Shown here piece by piece: positions 9,685-18,661 of a stretch of 64,000 nt of DNA. The position numbers and the translations under genes were made by a program. How positions within the stretch are numbered: the stretch's first letter is position 1; every line of letters starts with the position of its first letter. Below the pieces are notes generated by a model. That model searched no databases. It saw nothing but the letters and a program-made list of their open reading frames with translations, and had not been told where the DNA came from. The DNA is taken from assembly GCA_024178355.1 (NCBI GenBank), contig JAMZNZ010000005.1:1-64000 (forward strand), written 5' to 3'. This DNA comes from Maricaulaceae bacterium EIL42A08. Its GTDB lineage: Bacteria; Pseudomonadota; Alphaproteobacteria; Caulobacterales; Maricaulaceae.

Positions 9685-10215
9685 TTAATCGCCCTCAAAT
9701 TCGACCAGGCGCGTGACCGGAACGCCCAAGTTGGTGACCCGGCGCGCGCCACCCAGGTTTGGCAGATCAATAATGAAGCTGGCCCCGACAATATTGGCCC
9801 CGGCACGGCGCAATAGCTTGATCGCCGCCTCCGCGGTGCCCCCCGTTGCAATAAGGTCGTCTACGATGAGGATGTTCTCGCCGTCTTTGATCGCGTCGGT
9901 GTGGATTTCCACCTCATCGGTGCCGTATTCCAGCTCATAGCTCTCGGCGATCGTGTCATGGGGTAGCTTGCCCTTCTTGCGAACCGGGACGAAGCCAACT
10001 GACAACTGGTGCGCCACTGCCCCGCCTAGAATAAAGCCGCGCGCTTCAATACCGGCCACCTTGTCGATCTTGTTGCCCGCAAATGGGTAGACCATCGCAT
10101 CAATTGCAGCACGAAACGCGGCTGCATCGCCCAGTAGTGTCGTGACATCGCGAAACTGAATGCCCGGCTTGGGGTGGTCGGGGATTGTTCGGATTGCGCG
10201 TTTGATATGGTCCAT
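9685..10215 (-). CDS. apt: Adenine phosphoribosyltransferase
   Basis: A 176-aa enzyme that makes AMP from adenine and PRPP. The type I PRTase signature lies at residues 115-130 ([16 protein letters not shown]). Also present are the GIEARG loop near residue 56 and the VRKKGKLP flexible loop near 78, which are specific to Apt. Length and order match the usual bacterial enzyme (about 170-180 aa). It complements the nucleoside operon at 1824-4849 by recycling adenine. Confidence 0.95.
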   Translation of the reverse strand: MDHIKRAIRTIPDHPKPGIQFRDVTTLLGDAAAFRAAIDAMVYPFAGNKIDKVAGIEARGFILGGAVAHQLSVGFVPVRKKGKLPHDTIAESYELEYGTDEVEIHTDAIKDGENILIVDDLIATGGTAEAAIKLLRRAGANIVGASFIIDLPNLGGARRVTNLGVPVTRLVEFEGD

Positions 10216-10356
10216 GCCCGGTACCCCTTTTTAGATTGAGGGTGAGCATTCCGCCCTCGCCAGACTGCGTCAAGACTCAAGGTGCCGTCGCGGCGCAGTG
10301 TGCCAGGCGCAGGCTTTGATCAACGCTCACGTTAAGGCCTACGCTGACCAGCGGAA

Positions 10357-10392
10357 CAAAAAAAGCCTGCCTGGTTAGGGTCCAGGCAGGCT
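10357..10392 (-). terminator. Rho-independent terminator of the UrcA gene
   Basis: A perfect 11-bp inverted repeat (AGCCTGCCTGG at 10364-10374 and its complement at 10382-10392) with a 7-base loop. On the minus strand the stem is followed by seven T (10358-10364), which fits termination of the minus-strand gene ending at 10437. Confidence 0.85.
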
Positions 10393-10436
10393 TATTGTGT
10401 CTACACTCCAGCTAACCGCTGACGAGAGAACCCAAT

Positions 10437-10766
10437 CTAGTCGATAGACGCGAGGCGCAGTTCAGAGGTTGCTGCACGATGGGCAGCGGACAGGCGATCA
10501 TCACCCACAGCGGCCACAACATTCGTCACCACGTCGAGGCGGCACGATGCGCGGTCACTGGCCACAACCAGGTCGAGGGTACGGCAATAGCGCTCAGCTT
10601 CAGCAGACAGGCGCCGATAAGCGGCATCTACATCTGCTGGTGTTTGAAGCGCAGCGGCATCAACACGGAACACGAAGGTTTCGCTATCGGTGGCCAGAGC
10701 CGGAGCCGTTCCCGCGCCAAGGGTAATGGCAGCGGTCGCGATCAGTGCGGACAGGGTCTTTTTCAT
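10437..10766 (-). CDS. UrcA-family exported protein
   Basis: 109 aa from the ATG at 10766 with GGAGA just upstream. A signal peptide (MKKTLSALIATAAITLGAG) precedes a mature domain with the pattern of the alphaproteobacterial/xanthomonad UrcA family: V...LQTPADVDAAYRRLSAEAERYC, a second Cys in RASC, and a terminal VAAVGDDRLSAAHRAA helix. The two Cys probably form a disulfide in the periplasm. The molecular role of UrcA proteins is not established. Confidence 0.75.
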   Translation of the reverse strand: MKKTLSALIATAAITLGAGTAPALATDSETFVFRVDAAALQTPADVDAAYRRLSAEAERYCRTLDLVVASDRASCRLDVVTNVVAAVGDDRLSAAHRAATSELRLASID

Positions 10767-11300
10767 CTTTATCTCCAGTGTCTCGCTCACAGCCATGCGC
10801 CACCGGGGCAATTTCGCGGTGGGTGGAACCGCTAACCCCTTAGGCTGCACGCTGGAAAGAACTTGTTGTCACTTCCATGTCACCCATTTGTCATATAAAC
10901 GTAACATAATCGGTGTGGCTGGCAAGCTTTATCTGCATACTGACGAAAAAATGCTCTCCCAAAGCGGATTTGATTATTGAAATATATACAATTTCTCGAA
11001 ATTTGAGGAGAGCTCTTTTTGCTGTTGTTAAGACTTTCTTCGCCATTTAAAGGCGCAGGCTTCGTCGTAAGTGGCGACAAAAAGAGCATTGCGAAGCGAG
11101 CGACGGGTGGGCGCGAGGACGGAATGCACCTTGTCGAAGCGCCTGTGCTAAGGCGATCTGGGCGCTTGGGTAAATATCGTTAACAAAATCCTACTCAACC
11201 GCTTGCTGCGTTGCTAAGGTGGCACGGCAATATGGTTAAAAGGTGCGCGAATCGCGTCGGGTCAGGGGGCCGCGCGATACCGGCGCAGGAGGGACAATCC
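10767..11300. other. Intergenic region between divergent exported-protein genes
   Basis: This 534-base region must hold the promoters of the UrcA gene (minus) and the LprI-like gene (plus). It is AT-rich in its middle part. A short inverted repeat, AATTTC-TC-GAAATT, lies at 10990-11003 and could be a regulator site, but the evidence is only its symmetry. No credible gene was found. Confidence 0.4.
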
Positions 11301-12287
11301 ATGAAACTCACCAGTGTCGCGCGCATGTTTGTCATTGCCGCTGCCTTTATCGCGACGCCCGCCGTGGCTGAAAATGCCGACTGGAGCCAGGGCTCGGACT
11401 GGCAGTTCAACTCCGGTCCGCTGACGCGCTACTACACCCAGACCCCTTTGGAAGAGTGCCGCCGCGGTTCCCAGGGCGATCTGGAATTGCGAGCCTGTTT
11501 GTCGCGCCTGCTTCTGGAAGCTGAAAGTCGCTACGATATCAGCTTTCGAACCCTGGTGACGATGGTTGAAGAACGTGAAGACCAGTTCCAGCAGGCCGAG
11601 GAGGCTGAGGCGCTTCGGTTCGCTCGCGAGACCTGGCGCTCCTATCTCGATTTCCAGTGCGACTTTGAAGGGGCCATGCTGGGTGACAGCTATTCGGCAC
11701 GCAGCCTTCAGGCGACCTCCTGCCGGGTTTCGCTTCTGCGTGCCCAGACTGAGCGCCTGACAGAGCTTGCCGGCCAAATAGACCCAGCCGGTATCGACCC
11801 AGGCTGGTCGCCAGACCCGGATCAGTGCGTCGGCCCGTTCTGTTCGGTTGAAACCGAGACCTATCGCGACTGGACCGCGCGCTGCCGCCGCGGAGGCTTG
11901 TGCACGGCGTTCACCACGGTGGGTGACGGGGAGGCCAGCGATCGCCTGGAGACCGCACTGCGCGCCAGCGGCGATGGCTGGAACATCATCTTCTCGTCAA
12001 ACCGTCATCCGGTTGACGCAGCGCGGGCCATTGCGGTGCGTGTTGATGGCCGCAACCCGGTCGTGTTCCGCCCCTACTCAGGCTACAGCGCCAGCGAAAA
12101 CGGTGCGTTTGTCCTGTCCGATCAGGAGTCCACGTCACGCCTCATTGGGGCCATGCGTCGCGGCTCCCGCCTGACGGTCCAGTATGTGGATGTCAGCGGC
12201 AATGACCGGCTTGCCACCTTCTCGCTCATGGGGGTCAGTCGGTCCCTGGAGTGGGTCGAGGCCCGCCAGGTTCGCGTTCGCTACTAG
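11301..12287 (+). CDS. Exported protein with LprI-like (DUF1311) and DUF1176-like domains
   Basis: 328 aa from the ATG at 11301 with GGAGGGA upstream; signal peptide MKLTSVARMFVIAAAFIATP. Residues about 45-160 carry the LprI/DUF1311 pattern: Cys near the start, a long helix rich in Glu and Arg, FARETWRSYLDFQC, then a Cys before the last helix. In mycobacterial LprI this domain inhibits lysozyme. The C-terminal part (from about residue 185) begins FCSVETETYRDWTARC and ends FSLMGVSRSLEWVEARQ, which resembles the end of DUF1176 proteins (GLsaAL.wmD.rQ). The combination is unusual. The role is inferred only; a periplasmic location is likely. Confidence 0.65.
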   Translation: MKLTSVARMFVIAAAFIATPAVAENADWSQGSDWQFNSGPLTRYYTQTPLEECRRGSQGDLELRACLSRLLLEAESRYDISFRTLVTMVEEREDQFQQAEEAEALRFARETWRSYLDFQCDFEGAMLGDSYSARSLQATSCRVSLLRAQTERLTELAGQIDPAGIDPGWSPDPDQCVGPFCSVETETYRDWTARCRRGGLCTAFTTVGDGEASDRLETALRASGDGWNIIFSSNRHPVDAARAIAVRVDGRNPVVFRPYSGYSASENGAFVLSDQESTSRLIGAMRRGSRLTVQYVDVSGNDRLATFSLMGVSRSLEWVEARQVRVRY

Positions 12288-12664
12288 GCGGGTTTTGTCG
12301 CTCCGGTGACCGACGCAATTAGCGCGTCAACCGCTTCGGGTGTCAGGAGCCGAGATTTCTCAACCGGCTCCAGAACGTTCAGCGGGTCAAGACCGATGGT
12401 ATCCATATAGCCCGCTGAAATCGGGACGATGGGACCGGTATAGCCCGCCTTTGCCAGAATAGGCAGCGAGGTTTGAAAGTCTGCATGGGGTGGAATTCGC
12501 CGGTCCAGCAGGACAAAGTCGAACACCTGATTGTATGGAGCAGACGGAAAATCTTCAACCCGGCTGAAAGCGGTCAGGCTATGGCCATGCACGCTATGCA
12601 TCAGCATGCCTTCAAGAACCATGACCTCTGTCGGATCGTCGTCAATCAGCGCGATATTGGCCAT
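12284..12664 (-). CDS. Stand-alone response-regulator receiver protein
   Basis: A 126-aa receiver domain without an output domain. It has the acidic pocket DDD (8-10), the phospho-acceptor D54 in VLLDRR, and S83 in the Thr/Ser position. The usual Lys-Pro after beta5 reads E99-P100, so the conserved lysine is replaced, although K103 follows nearby. Its ATG overlaps the stop of the upstream hybrid kinase by one base (TAATG), so it probably acts with that kinase in a phosphorelay or as a diffusible output. Its 3' end overlaps the convergent LprI-like gene by 4 bases. Confidence 0.8.
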   Translation of the reverse strand: MANIALIDDDPTEVMVLEGMLMHSVHGHSLTAFSRVEDFPSAPYNQVFDFVLLDRRIPPHADFQTSLPILAKAGYTGPIVPISAGYMDTIGLDPLNVLEPVEKSRLLTPEAVDALIASVTGATKPA

Positions 12665-15015
12665 TATCCACTCCGCGCGGTATCGCTTAGCTCCGCAATA
12701 GTGTTGATCAGCGCGGTCATATCCACGGGCTTTGTAAAGAAAGCGTTGGCTCCCAGTGCCGAGGCTTCTTCACGCGCGCTCGGGGTTGCGTCAGCAGACA
12801 CCACATAGACCGGGATCTCGCGAGTCTTGCCGGTTTGTCGGATTGTCCGCAGGGTTTCAAACCCGCCCTGGCCCGGCATATGCAGATCAAGAAGGACAAA
12901 GTCGAAATGCCGCCTCGCGAGTGCTTCAAGCCCGGCTTCACCGCTGGCTGCTCCGACCGACTGGATACCGTGCTGTGCCAACATCTCTGACAGCGTGTCG
13001 CGGTTCACCGCATTGTCTTCAACAATAAGCGCACGCAGCGATGAGGGCAGGGAGGTGTGCGCGGGTGTGTCTTCGGGCTGGAAACGAGCTGTCCGCCGCG
13101 CAGGAATTTCAAACCAGAAGGTTGATCCCTTGCCCAGTTCAGAGTCCAGGCCCAGCTTGCCATCGGCCAGATCCACCAGCTCGCTTACAATGGCCAGTCC
13201 GAGGCCTGACCCTTCATAGGTGCGGCTTGCAGTCATGTCGGCCTGGCTGAAGCGCTCAAAGACCTTCGTCTGATCTTCAGGGCTGATGCCGATGCCGGAG
13301 TCCGACACCTCAACCCTCAGCCAGTTAGGCGACGGTGCGCTCAAGCACACCTTGATATGGCCGGTCTCGGTAAACTTGATGGCGTTGGATACCAGATTGC
13401 CAACAACCTGAGCCATGCGCTTGGGGTCAAAATGTCGGGTTTCGGCCGCCTCAATGCTGATCTCATGGGATAGCACCAGCGATTTTTCTTTAGCAAGCGC
13501 GGTAAAGGTCGCCAGGGTCTCCTTGATCCATGCGTGGATGTCGACGCGTTCAGCAGACAGATACAACTTGCCCGCTTCAATGCGCGAAATGTCGAGGATA
13601 TCGTCAATAACATTGGCCAGCGTGCGGCCAGACGACCGCAGGGTCTCCACGTAGCGGCGTTGATTGGCGTTCAGTTGTGACATGCCCAGGAGCTGGGCAA
13701 CGCCAAGCATGCCGTTAAGGGGCGTGCGAATTTCGTGGCTCATGGTGGCCAGGAAGTTGGACTTGGCCTCGCTAGCGGCTTCAGCGCGCTCCTTCGCGTC
13801 ACGGAGCTGGTCTTCGGTTGCTTTTTGGTCGGACAGGTCTTGGGTGACGCCAACAAGCTTTAGTGTTCTTCCCTCTTCTGTGCGTTCGGCAACGCCAACA
13901 TGCGCATAAATCCAGATGCGTTCGCCGTTCACATTCATCACGCGATGCTCGTTGCGAACAAACTCACTCTTCCCCTTGATCAGCGCAGTAAAGAGCCCGC
14001 GCACAATGTCACGGTCCTCTGGCGCGGTGAACTCAAGCATGGACTGGCTGGGTATTGGCTGGTCCGCAAGCTCGGGACGACCAAGCATTGCGGAAAGCCT
14101 TGAATCCATGGTTGCAGTCTCAGAAACAAGATCAAGTTCCCAGGTTCCCAACTCTGCGGCCTCGACGGCCAGCTGAGCTCTCAAGCCGGCTTGTGTCGCA
14201 GTGGCTTCTGCCAGCCGCTCTTTAGTGATGTCTTCCAACGATCCGGCCATACGTGTGATCTCGCCGGCCGCATCGGTCTCCGCCTGCCCCTTGGATCGGA
14301 CAATAATGTAGTGCCCGGCCGTGTGGCGCATCCGAAACTCGACATCATACAGGCCGCCATAGCGCACGTGGTGTTCCACGGCCTGTGCAATGCGCGGGAC
14401 ATCGTCGGGATGGATCGCGTCTGTCAGCGGCGTGCCTTCGCCCTGCAATTGGTCCGGCGGAAGCCCAATCATTTCTGCAAGTCGTGGCGACCAGCTCGTC
14501 AGGTTCGCCGCCGGGTTCCATTCCCAGATCGCGGTCAGAGATCCAGCCAGCGCCAGGTCTATGCGCCGTTTTTCAGCCTTGAGGGCCTGTTCGCCCAGCT
14601 TCTGATCGGTGCGATCCTGGACCACACCCACGATTTTTTGCACCTTGCCATCTGATGCGCGTTCCACCGCCGAGGCGCTGATCCACAGCCAGCGCTCCTC
14701 GCCATCCGGGCACCTGATCCGGTGCTCCACCATGAAGTGGCCATCGCCAGACTTCATGCAGGCTTTCAGAGCGTCGGCGACCTTTTCGCGATCATCGGGA
14801 TGGGTCAGCTCGGTCAGAACACGCGCCTCGAACGGGGCTTTGACCCGTTCCGGCCGCCCCAAAACCTCACCAAGGCTTTCGTTTATGGTCACCCTGTCAG
14901 CGGCAATATCCCACTCCCACAGCCCAAGCCCTGCAGCTTCCACAGCCAGACGGGCATGGACTTCATTCAGGCCTGATCTCTGATTTTTTTCGGGTTTCAT
15001 GGGGTTTGATGACAC
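12664..15015 (-). CDS. Hybrid sensor histidine kinase with three PAS domains
   Basis: 783 aa, no transmembrane segment. Domains in order: PAS 1 (about 22-138), PAS 2 (150-268), PAS 3 (280-400), each ending in a PAC-type motif; a coiled coil; HisKA with H427 in MSHEIRTPL; HATPase with N540/N544, G1 DSGIGI (572-577) and G2 GSGLGLAI (602-609); and a C-terminal receiver with D710 and K762. PAS 1 and PAS 3 are similar to each other and may be duplicates. I chose the GTG at 15015 because GGA lies 5 bases upstream; an in-frame ATG at 15000 is the alternative. It is a cytosolic sensor; the ligand is unknown. Confidence 0.9.
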   Translation of the reverse strand: MSSNPMKPEKNQRSGLNEVHARLAVEAAGLGLWEWDIAADRVTINESLGEVLGRPERVKAPFEARVLTELTHPDDREKVADALKACMKSGDGHFMVEHRIRCPDGEERWLWISASAVERASDGKVQKIVGVVQDRTDQKLGEQALKAEKRRIDLALAGSLTAIWEWNPAANLTSWSPRLAEMIGLPPDQLQGEGTPLTDAIHPDDVPRIAQAVEHHVRYGGLYDVEFRMRHTAGHYIIVRSKGQAETDAAGEITRMAGSLEDITKERLAEATATQAGLRAQLAVEAAELGTWELDLVSETATMDSRLSAMLGRPELADQPIPSQSMLEFTAPEDRDIVRGLFTALIKGKSEFVRNEHRVMNVNGERIWIYAHVGVAERTEEGRTLKLVGVTQDLSDQKATEDQLRDAKERAEAASEAKSNFLATMSHEIRTPLNGMLGVAQLLGMSQLNANQRRYVETLRSSGRTLANVIDDILDISRIEAGKLYLSAERVDIHAWIKETLATFTALAKEKSLVLSHEISIEAAETRHFDPKRMAQVVGNLVSNAIKFTETGHIKVCLSAPSPNWLRVEVSDSGIGISPEDQTKVFERFSQADMTASRTYEGSGLGLAIVSELVDLADGKLGLDSELGKGSTFWFEIPARRTARFQPEDTPAHTSLPSSLRALIVEDNAVNRDTLSEMLAQHGIQSVGAASGEAGLEALARRHFDFVLLDLHMPGQGGFETLRTIRQTGKTREIPVYVVSADATPSAREEASALGANAFFTKPVDMTALINTIAELSDTARSG

Positions 15016-15171
15016 GGTTTTCCGTCACTCTGACTTCTTAGAGTTAAGGTTGATAAACTGCGCCTGTTAATATGAAGCAAAAAAGATGAGGGGAGCCTTT
15101 CGCGCGCACGGGTGGCGCGCTATATCCCGATCCGAAAAGCCTTACCGGCTCGTAATAACGGGAGAATGACT

Positions 15172-15252
15172 ATGTGGGCACTGATCGCTCTTGGCGGAAC
15201 GTTTGCAGTTTTTGCGGTCCTGAACCTGATCGACAACAAGCGCCTGGACTAG
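15172..15252 (+). CDS. 26-aa single-helix membrane micropeptide (putative)
   Basis: An ATG preceded by GGGAG at a good distance opens a 26-codon frame: MWALIALGGTFAVFAVLNLI followed by the charged tail DNKRLD. One hydrophobic helix with a positive C-terminal end is what small membrane-protein regulators look like. It ends 34 bases before the Ca2+/Na+ antiporter gene and is probably on the same transcript. Such short genes are rarely annotated; translation is inferred from the ribosome-binding site and the composition only. Confidence 0.5.
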   Translation: MWALIALGGTFAVFAVLNLIDNKRLD

Positions 15253-15286
15253 GTGCTAGCGTCGCCTCAGGCTGACGCATTTACTC

Positions 15287-16282
15287 ATGACAGATCTTCT
15301 GATCGCTCTTGGCTTCGTCGCCGTTGGAATTGTGGTTCTGCTCTACGGCGGTGACCTTCTGGTTCGAGGCGCAACAGCGCTTGCGCGGCGGCTGGGTATT
15401 CCGGCCCTCATCGTCGGTCTGACAATTGTCGCCTTCGGCACAAGCGCGCCGGAGATGGTGGTCAGTGCCGCCGCCGCGATTGAGGGCGCACCGGGGCTGG
15501 CGATCGGCAATATCGTTGGCTCCAACATCGCCAATATTCTGCTAGTACTGGGTATTCCGGCCCTGCTCGCTCCGCTGGCGACGAAGGTTTCCGGCGTTAG
15601 GGTCAATGCGGCTATCGCGCTGATCTTGACGGCCGTCTTCATCTGGATGGGTGTTGATGGGGCGCTGACTTTCAATGAAGGCATTGGCCTGGCCGCAGCT
15701 ATCGTGGCCTACATTGTCTATCTCGCTATCGCCTCGCGAAACGCTGCCGATGATCCCGTCATTGCGGAGCTGACCGACGTTGATCACATGGAGGGGCTGC
15801 CCAAAACGGGTGGCCTTATCTCGGTTTTCATGGTTGCGGGTTTGGTGCTGTTGCCGCTTGGTGCACATCTGATCGTGCAGGGTGCAGTCGACATCGCTGA
15901 CATGTTCGGTGTCCCCGAAGCTGTCGTCGGCCTGACCGTGGTGGCGGTGGGTACCAGCCTGCCGGAGCTTGCCACTGCGCTTGTGGCTGCCATGCGCAAG
16001 CAGGCTGAGATGGCCATCGGCAATGTCATCGGCTCGAACATCTTCAACATCGCGGCTGTGGGCGGCATTACCGGTATCAGCGCGACGCTGGCGACCGGTG
16101 GTCCGGCCCCGTTTGACCCGACCTTCATGCGCTTTGACTTCTGGGTGATGGCGGGAGCCATGCTGGTGATTACCGGCCTCATATTTGCGCGTCGCTCGCT
16201 TGGGCGCGGCCTCGGGGTGCTCTTTACGCTGGGCTATATTGGGTATCTGGCGGCGCTGGTACTGATGAACGTCCAGCTCTGA
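15287..16282 (+). CDS. Calcium/sodium antiporter (CaCA family, YrbG-like)
   Basis: A 331-aa inner-membrane protein with the two inverted alpha-repeats of Ca2+/cation antiporters. Repeat 1 has GTSAPEMVVS and GNIVGSNIANIL; repeat 2 has GTSLPELATAL and GNVIGSNIFNI. The Glu in each GTS-PE motif is the ion-binding residue. About ten transmembrane helices and an acidic central loop (DDPVIAELTDVDHMEG) are visible. It exchanges Ca2+ for Na+ or H+. A micro-ORF lies just upstream and a bidirectional terminator follows. Confidence 0.94.
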   Translation: MTDLLIALGFVAVGIVVLLYGGDLLVRGATALARRLGIPALIVGLTIVAFGTSAPEMVVSAAAAIEGAPGLAIGNIVGSNIANILLVLGIPALLAPLATKVSGVRVNAAIALILTAVFIWMGVDGALTFNEGIGLAAAIVAYIVYLAIASRNAADDPVIAELTDVDHMEGLPKTGGLISVFMVAGLVLLPLGAHLIVQGAVDIADMFGVPEAVVGLTVVAVGTSLPELATALVAAMRKQAEMAIGNVIGSNIFNIAAVGGITGISATLATGGPAPFDPTFMRFDFWVMAGAMLVITGLIFARRSLGRGLGVLFTLGYIGYLAALVLMNVQL

Positions 16283-16306
16283 TCCAGATTTTTATGTCCC
16301 AATAAA

Positions 16307-16340
16307 AAAGGCCCGCAGCTGAAGCTGCGGGCCTTTCTCG
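16307..16340. terminator. Bidirectional rho-independent terminator
   Basis: A perfect 14-bp inverted repeat, AAAGGCCCGCAGCT (16307-16320) and its complement (16323-16336). It is flanked by A-runs on the left (TTTTTT on the minus strand) and TTTCTCGTTT on the right. It lies between the convergent antiporter and M3 peptidase genes and can serve both. Confidence 0.88.
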
Positions 16341-16361
16341 TTTGGCGATGGGAGGTGAGGG

Positions 16362-18539
16362 TTAGCCCTCAGCCTCCACAAAGCCGCGGTCACGTAAAAG
16401 CGCATCCACGCGCGGCTCACGACCACGGAAGCCCACATAGGCGTCCATGGCCGGTTCTGAGTTACCTGCAGAAAAGACGCTGTCATAAAGCGCCTGCGCG
16501 GCTTCCGGATCGAAGATGTCGCCAGCCTCGCGGAAGGCTTCAAAGCCATCGGTGTCCAGGACGCCGGCCCACAGATAGCTGTAATAGCCTGACGAGTAGC
16601 CTTCGCCAGCAAAGGTGTGCAGGAAGTGGGTCGACCGGTGACGCATGGGAATTTGCGGCAGGTTCTGACGGCTTTCCAGCACTTCAGCCTCGAACGCCTC
16701 GATGTCGAGTGACATCGGGTCCTCGTGCAGGTGATAGGCCATGTCCACAAAACCGGAGTTCAGGAATTCAACCGTGGCAAAGCCCTGGTTGAAAGTCCCT
16801 GCCGCCATCAGGCGCTCCAGCAGATCCGCCGGGATCGGCTCACCGGTCTCATAGTGAACCGCAAAGCGCTCCAGGATTTCCGGCTGCTCCAGCCAGTGTT
16901 CATAGATCTGGGCCGGGAACTCCACGAAGTCACGGTCCACAGCCGTGCCCGCCAGCGACGGGAAGTCGGTGGAGGACAGAAGGCCGTGAAGCCCGTGACC
17001 AAATTCGTGGAACAGCGTGGACGCATCATTGAAGCTGACCAGCGCCGGTTCACCTTCGGCGGGTTTGTTGTAATTGCAGTTGTTTACGATGATCGGGATA
17101 TCGCCATTGATCCCGTTCTGGGCGCGGAAGCTGGACATCCAGGCCCCACCACGCTTGCCCGGGCGGGCAAAGTAATCGCCGTAGAACAGACCCACGACCT
17201 GGTCATTGGCATCGAGCATCTCCCAGACGCGCACGTCGGGGTGATAGGTGTCGATGTCGGTGCGTTCGTTAAAGCGCACACCGAACAGACGCTCGGCAAC
17301 GTAGAACTGAGCCTCAATCATCTTGTCGAGCTGGAAGTAGGACTTCACAACGCTCTCATCGAGGTCAAAGCGCTCGGCGCGAACCTGGCTGGTGTAGTAG
17401 CGCCAGTCCCAGCCCTCAAGCTCATGGTCGAGGCCATCAGCGGCGATCATCGCTTCAATGTCGGCGGCTTCTTCCAGCGCGCGCTCGCGGGCTGGCCACC
17501 AGACCTGTTCCATCAGGTTCAGCGCTGCCTGAGGCGTGCCGGCCATCGTGCCGCCGGTACGGTAGTGAGAGAAGCTCTCATAGCCCAGCATCTCCGCCTG
17601 CTCACGGCGCAGGGCCAGGATCTGGCGGATCGTGTCAGCGTTGTTGTTGGCGTTGTCATTGCTGCCGCGGCTATACCAGGCGCGCCAGGCTTCCTCGCGC
17701 AGCTCGCGGTTCGGTGAGGTCTGCAGGAAAGGCTCCACGCTGGAGCGCGCCAGCGTCACCACGTGACCATCAATGTCGCGGTCGGCGGCCGCACCGGCAG
17801 CTGCTGATACGATGTAAGCAGGCAAGTCAGCCAGATCCTCTTCAGACAGGGAGAGCGTCCACGCTTCGCGGTCGGCCTGCTCATTCTGGGAAAACTGGGT
17901 GTAAAGACCGGCCAGCTCAGAGCGGATTTCGGCAAAGCGCTCGCGATCATCGCCTTCCAGCTGCGCGCCAGCGCGGGTGAAGTTCTCATAGGTGACTTCC
18001 ACCAGGCGGCGCTGCTGGGCGGTCAGATCACGCTCATCAAGCGTGTTGTAGATCGTCTCGATGCGCGCAAAAAGGTCCGCATTGAGCGTGATCGCGGCGT
18101 TGTGGGCCGCCAGGCGCGGGCTCATCTCACGCTGGATCGCACGGATCTCGTCGTTGGAGGCCGAGCTCGTCAGGTTAAAGAAGACTCGGCTGATGCGGGT
18201 CAGGTCCGCACCGGCGTTTTCCATGGCCAGCAGCGTGTTTTCAAAGGTCGGCTCAGCATCGTTGGACGCGATGGCGTCGATCTCTTCGCGGTGGCTGGCA
18301 AGCGCAACGTCGAACGCCGGCAGGAAGTGGGCTTCCTCAATCTGGCTAAAAGGCGGCGCGCCAAAAGGCGTGTCCCACTCAGCCAGCAGCGGGTTGGTGG
18401 CTTCAGCGGCCGCCGTTTCGCGGGTTTCGGTGGCAGCGCTCGTCTCAGCGTCGGTCGGCGTCGCGGCGTCTTCAGCCGGACCACAGGCGGCAAGTGTGAT
18501 CGCCACGGCAGCGGATGACAGGAAAAGCTGGGTCTTCAT
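16362..18539 (-). CDS. M3-family metallopeptidase (peptidyl-dipeptidase Dcp-like), lipoprotein
   Basis: 725 aa from the ATG at 18539. The N-terminus MKTQLFLSSAAVAITLAACG is a lipoprotein signal with lipobox LAAC. A Thr/Ala/Glu-rich linker follows, then a full-length M3A peptidase. The zinc site is H511-E512-x-x-H515 with third ligand E540 (in DFVEFPAQ), and the substrate-side HTFAGEGYSSGYYSYLWA is present. It would remove dipeptides from the C-termini of peptides. E. coli Dcp is soluble; here the lipobox places the enzyme on a membrane facing the periplasm. The upstream open frame to 18602 lacks a start signal. Confidence 0.92.
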   Translation of the reverse strand: MKTQLFLSSAAVAITLAACGPAEDAATPTDAETSAATETRETAAAEATNPLLAEWDTPFGAPPFSQIEEAHFLPAFDVALASHREEIDAIASNDAEPTFENTLLAMENAGADLTRISRVFFNLTSSASNDEIRAIQREMSPRLAAHNAAITLNADLFARIETIYNTLDERDLTAQQRRLVEVTYENFTRAGAQLEGDDRERFAEIRSELAGLYTQFSQNEQADREAWTLSLSEEDLADLPAYIVSAAAGAAADRDIDGHVVTLARSSVEPFLQTSPNRELREEAWRAWYSRGSNDNANNNADTIRQILALRREQAEMLGYESFSHYRTGGTMAGTPQAALNLMEQVWWPARERALEEAADIEAMIAADGLDHELEGWDWRYYTSQVRAERFDLDESVVKSYFQLDKMIEAQFYVAERLFGVRFNERTDIDTYHPDVRVWEMLDANDQVVGLFYGDYFARPGKRGGAWMSSFRAQNGINGDIPIIVNNCNYNKPAEGEPALVSFNDASTLFHEFGHGLHGLLSSTDFPSLAGTAVDRDFVEFPAQIYEHWLEQPEILERFAVHYETGEPIPADLLERLMAAGTFNQGFATVEFLNSGFVDMAYHLHEDPMSLDIEAFEAEVLESRQNLPQIPMRHRSTHFLHTFAGEGYSSGYYSYLWAGVLDTDGFEAFREAGDIFDPEAAQALYDSVFSAGNSEPAMDAYVGFRGREPRVDALLRDRGFVEAEG

Positions 18540-18661
18540 GGATACTCCCCGGATCGGCCCACAGGGCTCAGGTGTTAACATGAGCCTTGTTTTACGGACC
18601 AATCGGGGGAGAACAACCCACCAGAGCTGGGGTTATAGTATTACAAATGGGTTAGGTGGGC

